Source: an uncultured Eubacteriales bacterium (GTDB taxonomy: Bacteria > Bacillota_I > Bacilli_A > RFN20 > CAG-288). From it: 41,904 nucleotides of DNA. The position numbers and the translations under genes were made by a program. Below are positions 24,107 through 32,435 of this stretch, in pieces. The stretch spans positions 1 through 41,904 of the forward strand of contig ONBI01000009.1 of the NCBI GenBank assembly GCA_900316035.1. Direction: 5' to 3'. Under the pieces are notes generated by a model. The model was not told where the DNA came from. It did no database searches and saw nothing but the letters and a program-made list of their open reading frames with translations. Each line of letters begins with the position of its first letter. Positions within the stretch are counted from its first letter, which is position 1.

Positions 24107-25099
24107 ATGTCTAAAGCGCTATGGCCGATGTATGAAAACGATATTCCGGAGGAATTCTTCCTTTTTCTCAATGCTCCGGCGATGAAACGGATCCGCGGAT
24201 GCGGGATGCACTGCGGAATGGAATATACTTCTTTCCCTTTCTATAAGGATTTCAAACCGTATTCGCGGTATGATCACTCCTTAGGAGTCGCTTTGATTCT
24301 TTATAAGTTCACCGGTGACCTCAAAATGTCTCTTTCCGGTCTTTTCCACGATATCGCCACTCCTGCCTTTGCCCATGTGATCGACTTTCTCAAAGGAGAC
24401 CATGAGAAACAGGAAGCGACCGAAGAAAGAACCAGAAGAATCCTGGAAAGCGATAAACAGATCGTCGAAGGCTTAAGAAAACTTTCTCTATCGGTTGAGG
24501 ATGTCTATGACTATCACCGCTATCCTTTAGCCGATAACGACAGTCCGAAACTCTCAAGCGACCGCTTGGAGTACACGCTGAATAACTTCCTCAATTACCG
24601 CTTTGCCACTTCCGAGGAGATCCATGCTTTTTATAAAGATATCACCATCACCAAGAACGAAGAAGGGGAAGAGGAGATGGCTTTCACCCATCTTGATATC
24701 GCTACCGAATTCACTCTCCTCACGCTGAAGAACTCCCGTGTCTATGTCGCGGATGAGGACCGGTATGGAATGGAGTATCTCGCCAGATTATTGAAGAGAG
24801 CTATCGATAGAGGAGTTCTGAAAGAGGATGATCTCTATACGACCGAAAAGGAAGTGATAGCAAAGTTAGAAGAAGACAGAGAAGCCAAAGCCGACTTTGC
24901 TTCTTTCCGCGCGTTAAAGAAAGTGAAGCAAGTCGATACGATTCTGGATGAGAATACCTATGCCGTCTCTTCCAAGAAGAGATATATCAATCCGCTCGTC
25001 AAGGATAAGGGAAGGGTCGCTTCTCTAGTTCCGGAAGTAAAGGCCGCCATCGATTCTTTCTTAGCCGAGGATTTCTCGAAGATTCTTACCAAAGCCTAA
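24107..25099 (+). CDS. HD-domain phosphohydrolase (dNTPase-like)
   Basis: This 330-residue protein carries a complete HD metal site: His57 in YDHSLG, His81-Asp82 in LFHDIATP, and Asp152 in SSDRLEYTL. Spacing and the HDIxxPxFxH pattern resemble the dGTPase/SAMHD1 and YwfO-type dNTP triphosphohydrolases; members of this family act on dNTPs or other phosphate substrates. Some SAMHD1-like proteins in bacteria limit phage growth by draining dNTPs. AAGGAGG precedes the ATG and a TATACT lies just upstream. Here it sits 87 bases before the OST-HTH gene, with a separate -10 box in the gap, so it may or may not be co-transcribed with it. The exact substrate is not readable. Confidence 0.85.
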   Translation: MSKALWPMYENDIPEEFFLFLNAPAMKRIRGCGMHCGMEYTSFPFYKDFKPYSRYDHSLGVALILYKFTGDLKMSLSGLFHDIATPAFAHVIDFLKGDHEKQEATEERTRRILESDKQIVEGLRKLSLSVEDVYDYHRYPLADNDSPKLSSDRLEYTLNNFLNYRFATSEEIHAFYKDITITKNEEGEEEMAFTHLDIATEFTLLTLKNSRVYVADEDRYGMEYLARLLKRAIDRGVLKEDDLYTTEKEVIAKLEEDREAKADFASFRALKKVKQVDTILDENTYAVSSKKRYINPLVKDKGRVASLVPEVKAAIDSFLAEDFSKILTKA

Positions 25100-25135
25100 C
25101 TTTTCCACAAGGTAGAAAAGAGTCCTTTCATTTCG

Positions 25136-25172
25136 TATAATAATCCTGCCGCGAAAGAAAGGGCGGCAAGGA
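25136..25172 (+). promoter_or_regulatory. -10 box and 5'-end hairpin of the OST-HTH gene
   Basis: TATAAT at 25136-25141 has no good -35. It places the start near 25148, where TGCCGC (25147-25152) pairs with GCGGCA (25163-25168) around a 10-nt purine loop. The mRNA would open with this hairpin; the only ribosome-like site, AAGGA (25168-25172), lies at its foot and unusually far (14 bases) from the ATG. Confidence 0.45.
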
Positions 25173-25186
25173 CAAACCACTCATAT

Positions 25187-27160
25187 ATGTTAACTTTGAA
25201 AGACAAAGAGAACATCTATGATCTGTTGGTTCTGAATTTCCCCAAAGAAACCGAAATTCCTTTATCCAAACTCGCTTTATGTCTCAGGGATAAAGGATTC
25301 TCGTACGAGGAACACGGTTATAAAAAATTGAGACCACTGCTTGAGGATCTCGACTTCCTCTCTTTGGAAAATGCAAAACCCGGATCTCCCGATGTTTTTG
25401 TCACAATCCACGATTTTTCGGTGCCGAAAAAGTATGTCGCACACGACGATGAGATGCCGACGATGCGTTTAAAGCCGGTGAAATGTTATCAAGATAAAAG
25501 TGAGGTTTCTTCTTTGAAACCAGCTCCTACGAAGAAGCCGAAGAAAGACGGAAAAGGAAAAGAAAAGAAAGTCTTCTCTCCCGAGGAGAGAAAGAAGATT
25601 CTTTCTCTTCTTTCTTCCTATGAAGTCGGAAAGGCCTATCCGTTAAGTCAGATATCGAAGACTCTTTCCGATGCCCATGTCGACTATAAAGCTCTCGGTT
25701 TCAGCAAGATGAAGACGCTTCTTCTCCAGTTCCCGGAGGAGCTATCTCTGAAAGAAGAGAAAGACGGAAAAGGTCTTTGCTTTGTCACATTTTTAATGGG
25801 AAACAAACCTGTTTCCCATAAAGCCAATCAGAAAGAGAAAAAAGAAACTGTTTTAAAAGAGCAGGGAAAAGCGAAGGACAAAGAAGCCCATAAAGCAGAA
25901 AAAGCCAGTGAGAATAAGAAGCCTGCTTCTTCCAAAAAGAAAGCGTTGCTTCCTGCTTATCCGGAGCCGAAAGAGAACGCCTTCTTCATCTCCGATAAAT
26001 TATTGCTTTCGTTAAGAGAATATACGCTTCTTCCTCTCGACGACGCTTCCTTGAAGAAGCAGATCGAAAAGGACTATCAGGAAGCCTATGAGAAGAAAGA
26101 TCTCTTCGTCAAGGAATCGGGAACCTGCTTTCCTCTTTCCTTCAAGACGAAGGACGGAGACGAAGTGATCGCCTCGGTAAAGAAATCGGACTCCGCTACT
26201 TCTTATCTTTACTATCTCAACTTCATCGGAGCCGATAAAGAGAAAGCCAAAGACGTTCTTTCTCACCATGTCTATTTCCCGGATTTTGAAGCTTCCATCG
26301 TTCAGCTTGCTTCTTTAGCCAGGAAAGAACCTTGGTGCTATAACCACTCGAGCGACCCTTATATCATCCTGAAGATCTATCTTCAGTACACCTATTCCCG
26401 TCTTCAGTATCAGAAGAAGATTCTTCTCGATGAGAAGACCGGATATGCGGTCTTCGATACGGGTCTGAAGAACAATACCTATGACGATATCTACGGCATT
26501 CTTCTCTGTAACCATGACCCGAAGATCGAGCAGGAATATATCTTCCAGGGATTTGCTCTAGCCGGCAGTCAGGGCTTAGGGAAAGTCTTAGTCGAGAACT
26601 TTGCTAAGCTTCCCGAAAAAGCTACCTACATCGAATCTATCCATGACCTCTATTACGATCCCAAAGCGGAGATCCATACCGATTCCAACCACATCATCCT
26701 CGATAATCTCTCCCGTTTCCCGCTTTCTCTTCTGAAAGTTCTTTTAGCTCCTTATGCCAACTGCAAACCGATCCTTACCAAGCTAGAGAAGGAGAAAGAC
26801 GAGAAAACCAAAGAGAGTCTCTATAACAATCTGAGACAGAAAGTCAGCGATAACCCGATGGCTTTCTCTATCCTCAAGTTCTCTCTGGATCAGGCGATCA
26901 GCAAAGCGAAACGCATGGTCGATTACGATTACCGGAACGCCTTGCCTTCTTTCTTCCCCACCCGTAACGTGATGTCGATGATGCTTCCTCTCTGTTTCTT
27001 AGAGGAGGGAAAAGCCGATGCGGTTCTTCTCATCGAGAAGACCCCGAGCGGAAATTACCAGGGGCAGACGATGCTGACTCTCAAGCAGTGCTATGTCAAC
27101 GCCCGTCTTATCTCTCCCTTAGAGAACACCTATCTCGATGCCAATAAAATCGAAGACTGA
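25187..27160 (+). CDS. Tandem OST-HTH (LOTUS) protein with DUF3825-like domain
   Basis: This 657-residue protein has three parts. Two winged-helix repeats at about 1-78 and 128-208 share the OST-HTH/LOTUS pattern: a helix, then PLSKLALCLRDK or PLSQISKTLSDA, then YKKLRPLLEDL or FSKMKTLLLQF, then a short strand VFVTI or CFVTF. A lysine- and glutamate-rich linker follows (about 215-262). The C-terminal part (about 355-655) resembles DUF3825, with FPDFEASIVQLASLA, YTYSRLQYQKKIL and the core AVFDTGLKNNTYDDIYG. LOTUS domains are known RNA binders in animal germ-line proteins; bacterial roles are poorly known, and DUF3825 is uncharacterised. The domain calls are from sequence pattern. It is probably cytosolic, acting on RNA. 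A terminator separates it from the helicase gene. Confidence 0.75.
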   Translation: MLTLKDKENIYDLLVLNFPKETEIPLSKLALCLRDKGFSYEEHGYKKLRPLLEDLDFLSLENAKPGSPDVFVTIHDFSVPKKYVAHDDEMPTMRLKPVKCYQDKSEVSSLKPAPTKKPKKDGKGKEKKVFSPEERKKILSLLSSYEVGKAYPLSQISKTLSDAHVDYKALGFSKMKTLLLQFPEELSLKEEKDGKGLCFVTFLMGNKPVSHKANQKEKKETVLKEQGKAKDKEAHKAEKASENKKPASSKKKALLPAYPEPKENAFFISDKLLLSLREYTLLPLDDASLKKQIEKDYQEAYEKKDLFVKESGTCFPLSFKTKDGDEVIASVKKSDSATSYLYYLNFIGADKEKAKDVLSHHVYFPDFEASIVQLASLARKEPWCYNHSSDPYIILKIYLQYTYSRLQYQKKILLDEKTGYAVFDTGLKNNTYDDIYGILLCNHDPKIEQEYIFQGFALAGSQGLGKVLVENFAKLPEKATYIESIHDLYYDPKAEIHTDSNHIILDNLSRFPLSLLKVLLAPYANCKPILTKLEKEKDEKTKESLYNNLRQKVSDNPMAFSILKFSLDQAISKAKRMVDYDYRNALPSFFPTRNVMSMMLPLCFLEEGKADAVLLIEKTPSGNYQGQTMLTLKQCYVNARLISPLENTYLDANKIED

Positions 27161-27166
27161 TCCTAC

Positions 27167-27199
27167 AATAGGCCTAGCGGTTGCGGGCCTATTTCTTTT
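27167..27199 (+). terminator. Terminator after the OST-HTH gene
   Basis: AATAGGCC (27167-27174) pairs perfectly with GGCCTATT (27186-27193) around an 11-nt loop, followed by TTCTTTT. Confidence 0.88.
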
Positions 27200-27540
27200 G
27201 CAAAAATCCTCAGTATTTTCCTTTGTGGAACTTCGTTGTTTTCTCTCTGAGAGAGTAATCTTTCTCTTTTCTTCTTTTTCCAATCTTCCGCACAAGAAAC
27301 AACTGAGAAGAAGCGATAAGGGTTGCTCGAAAAAGAAACGGATTCTGACTTTCGATTTATAGAGCAGTTAAGGAATTGTTTTACTTTTCTTTTCCCTTTG
27401 TTTATTTACTTTTTTACTTATATTTTCTCGATTATTCCGTTTCTATATTTTTCGCATTTTCTTTCCCTTTACTTTGCTGGTTTTTTGGTATAACAACCCT
27501 CGAACATGGTATACTTTTTACTAAGAAAGAACCTTGTGCC
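27200..27540 (+). promoter_or_regulatory. Pyrimidine-rich upstream region of the giant helicase gene
   Basis: This 341-base gap holds no gene. A continuous open frame through 27376-27540 would add 55 strongly hydrophobic residues to the helicase, but it comes from a T/C-rich stretch without a ribosome site and is rejected. A -10 TATACT is at 27510-27515 (a TTGGTA lies 19 bases upstream), giving a short leader with only a weak AAGAAAG site before the ATG at 27541. The palindrome CTCTCTGAGAGAG is at 27243-27255. Confidence 0.5.
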
Positions 27541-30500
27541 ATGATCAACGAAGACAACCGTAACTCCCTGCCGATTGCTGTGAAGAAAGAAGAGGAAAAG
27601 ACTCCCTTACAGGAGAACTACGAGCACGCGGTAAAGAAGCTTCTCGATTTCTCGACTCTCAATCCTCTGCTTTATTTCCGTTTTGATAGACGTCATCTCG
27701 TTGTTGCCAATCCTAGTCCGGATGCTCTTTTCACGAGACTGAAGAAAGGGGAAAGATTCACTTTCCTCGATATCCCTGCTTACTACCAGAAGAACACTTT
27801 CGGAAAAGGGAAAAGTGATTTCAATACCTTATGGCAGAATCTTCTCAATCATCCGGAAGCCGATAACCGCCATGATGAGATTCTCGCCTATGATTCCGGA
27901 GATCCGCTTCTGACCTCTTTCTCTACTCTCTACCGCCAAGCCAAAGAATCGATTGAAGATAAAGGTGTCAACATCCTTTATCTCGCTTTCGGTTTCATCC
28001 AGTGGTTCGATGATGCCGATCCCATGTCCGGTAAGATCACCTCTCCGCTTCTTTTACTTCCGCTTACGATGAAGGCGCGTCCGGGAGGAGGATTTGAGGT
28101 TCAGGTCGGTTCCTTAGGCGAAGAAGATCCGGTTTTAAACGGTACACTTGCCTATCGCTTTGAACTCACTTACCATATCGAGCTTCCGCAATACCAAGGG
28201 GAAGATCTTTTCTCCTATTTCGATAAAGTCCGCAAAGCCATTGCTCCGCGCAAGGATTTCGCCTTGGATCTTTCCTGTTCATTAGGTCTTTTCTCTTTTG
28301 CTAACCTTGTCATGTATCAGGATCTCCGCCGCAACGAGAAAAAAGCTCTCAGCAATCCGCTTCTCCTTTCTCTTCTCACTTCGGAAGGGATCAAACAGGG
28401 TGATCGGCCGGAACAGAATATGTCGGTCAAGGAAGAGAACCTCCACTGCGTCGTCGATGCCGATGCTTCCCAGATGAGAGCCATCGAAGCTTCTCTGAAC
28501 GGAAAAGAAAGCTTTGTCTTAGTCGGTCCTCCGGGAACCGGTAAGAGTCAGACCATCACCAACATCATCGCCGAGAATCTTCTCGCGGGAAAGAAAGTTC
28601 TTTTCGTCTCTGAGAAGATGGCGGCTTTGAATGTCGTTTACCATAAACTCGAACAGGCTAACCTTGCCGATTTCTGCTTGGAACTCCATTCCAATTCTCT
28701 GAAAAAGGAGAAAGTCATCGCGGAGATCAACCGCGTCCTTTCTCTTCGTCCGACGACTCTGACACGGGAAGCCGAAAGAACCCTTCACCGTTATCAGGAC
28801 GATAAGAAGAAACTCGATGCCTATGCCAGTGAATTGAATACGCCTCTTCCGATTCTCAACCAGACTCCTTATGAAGTGATGGAAGAGTCGGAAAGAATCA
28901 AAGGCTACGCTCCTTTAAACGACTATTATCTCGATAATATCCGTTCCCGTGGGCAGGATTTCTTAGAGAGAGCCGAGAAGAATCTCAGGGATTATCAGAA
29001 CCAGGTCGAAGTCTTAGGTCTCGACTATGAAAACGACCTGATATTCTCTTTCTCGGGTTCCTATGAATACGAACCTTATCTCGCCTTCACCAAAGAGGAA
29101 GAGAAAATGAAGGACGATCTTCCTTTCTTCGCTCAGAAAGCTTTCCGTTTCCAGAACGCCTCGATTCCTTTAGACCATATTCCGCTTTCAAAACTCGAAT
29201 CTTTGCTTTCTTCGTTCTCGCTTCTTCCTTCTTTATCCCGCTATAGTCCTCTGCTTCAGATTTCCTCCCGCAAGAAGGCATCCTCTTATTTAAAGGAATA
29301 CCACCGTCTCAAAGAAGAAGAGGCTCCTCTGAAAAAAGAAACTCTGAAAGTACTGAAACCGGAAGGGCTCACTTCTCCGATTCTCAAGAACATGGAGAAG
29401 GACTTTGCGCTTACCTATTCAAGTCCTCTTTCCCGTCTTAAGAAGGAGTATCGCATCTTCAAGAAAGAAGCAGAACCTCTGTTCTTAAACAAGAAGGATA
29501 TCAACTATTCTTCGCTTGTTCCTCTTTTTGTCACTCTCCGTTCCTACTGGGAAAAAGAAGAGGAAAGCGAAAAGAAGAAAGATGCGATTCTCACTCTCCT
29601 TCCTCCTTATAAAGGAGAAGAGGATTTCAGCGCCTTAGAAAAAGATCTTGCTCTCTTAGAGAAGAGCAACTATGAAGCAGAGCCCTATTTTGCTAACCTC
29701 ACCGGAGAGGATTTCCTCCTTCTCCACCATTTCCCGAAAGAGGATTTCTCTGCCGATCTTGTCAAAGAGTTCCTCTCCTTCCTCAACACCTACTTCGAGC
29801 CGCTCGATTTCAGCGATGAGGATTTCTTAGGCTTCAAAGCCGATATCGAAGAACTCGAAAGTCAGAAGAAGAACAGCGAGAACTACCACCGTCTTTCCCA
29901 TGCCTTAGCCGAAGCCAAGAAGGAAGGTTATCTCGGTTATATCGATACCTATCTCAAGAAGGTCCGCTCCCAGGAAAGAAAGCTCTCGGATATTGCGGAG
30001 ACTTTCCGTTCCCAGTTCTATTCTCAATGGGCCAAAGCCGCCTTACAGGACCATCCGATCCTCAGTGAGTTCTCTTCCTTCTCACACGATGCTCTGGTCG
30101 AGGAATTCGCTTCCTTAGATCAGGAGAAGATGAAGATCAGCCAAAGCGAGATCCGGGAGAAGCTCTTCTCAACGTATCCGGCAAGCTATGGCGAAGCAAA
30201 CGGGGAGGTAAGCCGTCTCCGTCAGGAATGCCAGAAGCGAAGAAACATCCTTTCGGTCCGCGGATTATTAGGAAAATACGGAAACCTGATTGAACAGTTC
30301 AAGCCTTGTTTCCTCATGTCTCCTTTATCGGTGAGCACCTATTTGAGCCCCGATATGCATTTTGATCTCGTCGTCTTCGATGAAGCCTCTCAGGTCTTCC
30401 CTTGGGAAGCCTTAGGCGCTTTATACCGTGGCGATCAGGCGATCATCTCCGGGGATGAAAAACAGATGCCTCCGACTTCCTTCTTCCTCTCTTCGATCGA

Positions 30501-32379
30501 AGAAGAGGAAAAGGAGGAGAAGGACAGACAGGCCTCTTCGGTCACCGACTTTGAATCGATTCTCACTGCTTTCTCCGCTTTCCCGCATATCACCTTACGT
30601 TGGCATTACCGCTCCAAGAGCGAGGAACTGATCCGCTTCTCCAACCATTACTTCTACGACGGAAACCTCATCACCTTCCCTTCGGCAAAACTGAAGAGAG
30701 AAGGTTTCGGTGTCGATTTCTGCTATGTCAAAGGTGTCTATGACAGAACCCATCGAAGAAACGAGGCCGAAGCCGATAAAATTGCCAAGCTTGTCTATGA
30801 AGACTGCTACAAGAAGAGAAGAAACAAGAGCGTCGGTATCATTGCCTTCAACACCTCACAACAGGAACTCATCCAGGATAAGCTCGATAAACTGGCAGTC
30901 AAAGATGCTGCTTTCGGAAGGTATCTTAACGGCGATGACGATAGAGATCCATTATTCGTCAAGAACCTAGAGACCTGTCAAGGAGACGAAAGAGATATCA
31001 TCTACTTCTCCATCTGCTTTGCGCCGGATCGGAACGGTCGCTTCCTTCTTTCCTTCGGTCCGCTCTCGCAGGCCGGTGGCGAAAGAAGACTCAATGTCGC
31101 CATCACCCGTGCCAAAGAGAACCTCGTTGTCGTCTCTTCAATCCACTATACCGATATCGATCCTAGCCGTATCCAGTCGATCGGCGCCAAACGCTTAAGA
31201 GAATATCTTTGCTTTGCCGAAAACGAGACTCTCGAAGAAGAAAAGCAGAAGAAAGAAGATCTGCCGCTTTCTTCCTTCAACCAGGAGATCACGGCTTTCC
31301 TCACCGAAAAGGGCATCGCTTTCGATACCGAGGTCGGTACCTCTTCTCACCGCATCGATATCGCCGTCAAGAACAAGGAGAAGGATGGCTATCTTCTCGC
31401 TTTAGAAAGCGACGATGCTTCCTATGGCAATAATCCTTCCACCAGAGAAAGAGATAGGCTCCGTCCGGAAGTCCTTAAGAGCAAAGGCTTTGCTTTCTTA
31501 AGAGTCTATACGCCTTGCTTCTACCTCAATCCGGAAGCCGAGGAAGAAAGGATCCTCGAGAAGATCCAGTCCTTAGAAAAGAAGGAAGAATCTACTAGCG
31601 ATAACGGCTCCGGAAATAAGACCACAGAAGCCACTTTCGAAGAAGGAGTTCAGGAAACAACTTCCTCGGAGAAAGAGAATTCTGCTCCTTCCTGGAAAGA
31701 GGAAGATAACACTTTTGTTCCTTCCGATCCCGATTCTTCTCCTTTAGAAGAAAACGATATCTATTCTTCCGATTACACACCGGATGCTAGACCTTCCATT
31801 CCTTCTGCTCCAGTCTATGAAGTCGAAAACGGAAGTGAATTGCTTAAGAGCCTGAAATCTCTCTTCCCCACCTATCACACGATTCACGAAGAGAAGAATG
31901 TCCCTTACGATGTGATTCAGTATCTAGAGAAGACGATCGAGGTCGAACAGCCGATTCAGAAATCCCTGCTGATGAAACGCACCATGGAACAGATGAAACT
32001 GAGCCGGATGAGCGATCGGGTCGTCTCAACAACGGAGAACGCTCTCAATTATCTCGTCAACAACACCGCTTATACCGGAGTCATCTTCCATAACGGAAGC
32101 TACTTCTCTTTCCATAAACCTCTTGTGAAGATCCAGTTGCGTCTTGGCGAGAGAGAACTCGACGATATTCCGGAGATTGAGATCATCGAAGGTTTCGTCA
32201 CACTCCTAAAGAACGAATTGTCGCTCAGCGAAGAAGCTCTCTACCGCGACTTCCTCTCTCTCTTCGATGCCTCCCGCCTCACCGAAAAAAGCCGCTCCTA
32301 CCTGAAGAGCATCTTCGAAGATGCTCTTAATCAAGGGAAGATCAAGCAGAGAGAAGACGGTCTCTATATCGCAGGCTGA
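27541..32379 (+). CDS. Giant SF1 helicase with DUF4011, Vsr-like nuclease and DUF3320 domains
   Basis: This 1,612-residue protein belongs to the COG1112-type helicases. A DUF4011-like N-terminus (about 20-230) has LLDFSTLNPLLYFRF. The helicase has Walker A GPPGTGKSQTI (about 329), then a roughly 600-residue coiled, charged insertion, motif II VVFDEASQVF (about 944), motif III SGDEKQMPP, HYRSKSEELI, the ETCQGDERD motif and motif VI RRLNVAITRAKE (about 1180). A PD-(D/E)xK/Vsr-like domain follows, with RIDIAV (about 1270), LALESDD (about 1287) and RERDRLRPEVL. A low-complexity Ser/Glu linker leads to a DUF3320 C-terminus (about 1458-1612). Related helicases occur in defence systems such as Mokosh. 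It probably unwinds and cuts nucleic acid. It has its own promoter, and a strong terminator follows. Start chosen at MINEDN, before the DUF4011 domain. Confidence 0.86.
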   Translation: MINEDNRNSLPIAVKKEEEKTPLQENYEHAVKKLLDFSTLNPLLYFRFDRRHLVVANPSPDALFTRLKKGERFTFLDIPAYYQKNTFGKGKSDFNTLWQNLLNHPEADNRHDEILAYDSGDPLLTSFSTLYRQAKESIEDKGVNILYLAFGFIQWFDDADPMSGKITSPLLLLPLTMKARPGGGFEVQVGSLGEEDPVLNGTLAYRFELTYHIELPQYQGEDLFSYFDKVRKAIAPRKDFALDLSCSLGLFSFANLVMYQDLRRNEKKALSNPLLLSLLTSEGIKQGDRPEQNMSVKEENLHCVVDADASQMRAIEASLNGKESFVLVGPPGTGKSQTITNIIAENLLAGKKVLFVSEKMAALNVVYHKLEQANLADFCLELHSNSLKKEKVIAEINRVLSLRPTTLTREAERTLHRYQDDKKKLDAYASELNTPLPILNQTPYEVMEESERIKGYAPLNDYYLDNIRSRGQDFLERAEKNLRDYQNQVEVLGLDYENDLIFSFSGSYEYEPYLAFTKEEEKMKDDLPFFAQKAFRFQNASIPLDHIPLSKLESLLSSFSLLPSLSRYSPLLQISSRKKASSYLKEYHRLKEEEAPLKKETLKVLKPEGLTSPILKNMEKDFALTYSSPLSRLKKEYRIFKKEAEPLFLNKKDINYSSLVPLFVTLRSYWEKEEESEKKKDAILTLLPPYKGEEDFSALEKDLALLEKSNYEAEPYFANLTGEDFLLLHHFPKEDFSADLVKEFLSFLNTYFEPLDFSDEDFLGFKADIEELESQKKNSENYHRLSHALAEAKKEGYLGYIDTYLKKVRSQERKLSDIAETFRSQFYSQWAKAALQDHPILSEFSSFSHDALVEEFASLDQEKMKISQSEIREKLFSTYPASYGEANGEVSRLRQECQKRRNILSVRGLLGKYGNLIEQFKPCFLMSPLSVSTYLSPDMHFDLVVFDEASQVFPWEALGALYRGDQAIISGDEKQMPPTSFFLSSIEEEEKEEKDRQASSVTDFESILTAFSAFPHITLRWHYRSKSEELIRFSNHYFYDGNLITFPSAKLKREGFGVDFCYVKGVYDRTHRRNEAEADKIAKLVYEDCYKKRRNKSVGIIAFNTSQQELIQDKLDKLAVKDAAFGRYLNGDDDRDPLFVKNLETCQGDERDIIYFSICFAPDRNGRFLLSFGPLSQAGGERRLNVAITRAKENLVVVSSIHYTDIDPSRIQSIGAKRLREYLCFAENETLEEEKQKKEDLPLSSFNQEITAFLTEKGIAFDTEVGTSSHRIDIAVKNKEKDGYLLALESDDASYGNNPSTRERDRLRPEVLKSKGFAFLRVYTPCFYLNPEAEEERILEKIQSLEKKEESTSDNGSGNKTTEATFEEGVQETTSSEKENSAPSWKEEDNTFVPSDPDSSPLEENDIYSSDYTPDARPSIPSAPVYEVENGSELLKSLKSLFPTYHTIHEEKNVPYDVIQYLEKTIEVEQPIQKSLLMKRTMEQMKLSRMSDRVVSTTENALNYLVNNTAYTGVIFHNGSYFSFHKPLVKIQLRLGERELDDIPEIEIIEGFVTLLKNELSLSEEALYRDFLSLFDASRLTEKSRSYLKSIFEDALNQGKIKQREDGLYIAG

Positions 32380-32422
32380 AGAAAAAAGCACACGGAGCAG
32401 ATTCTCTGTGTGCTTTTTCTTC
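32378..32422. terminator. Bidirectional terminator between the helicase and mnmG
   Basis: GAAGAAAAAAGCACACGGAG pairs with CTCTGTGTGCTTTTTCTTC around a 6-nt loop, nearly 19 bp with one mismatch and one bulge. T runs at both ends let it serve both converging transcripts. Confidence 0.93.
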
Positions 32423-32435
32423 GTTCGGAAGACAA

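Noticed and set aside
27376-27540. A 55-residue hydrophobic N-terminal extension of the helicase, resembling membrane segments
   Set aside because: It comes from a T/C-rich intergenic stretch with no ribosome site and contains the likely promoter (TATACT at 27510); the DUF4011 domain starts after the ATG at 27541.
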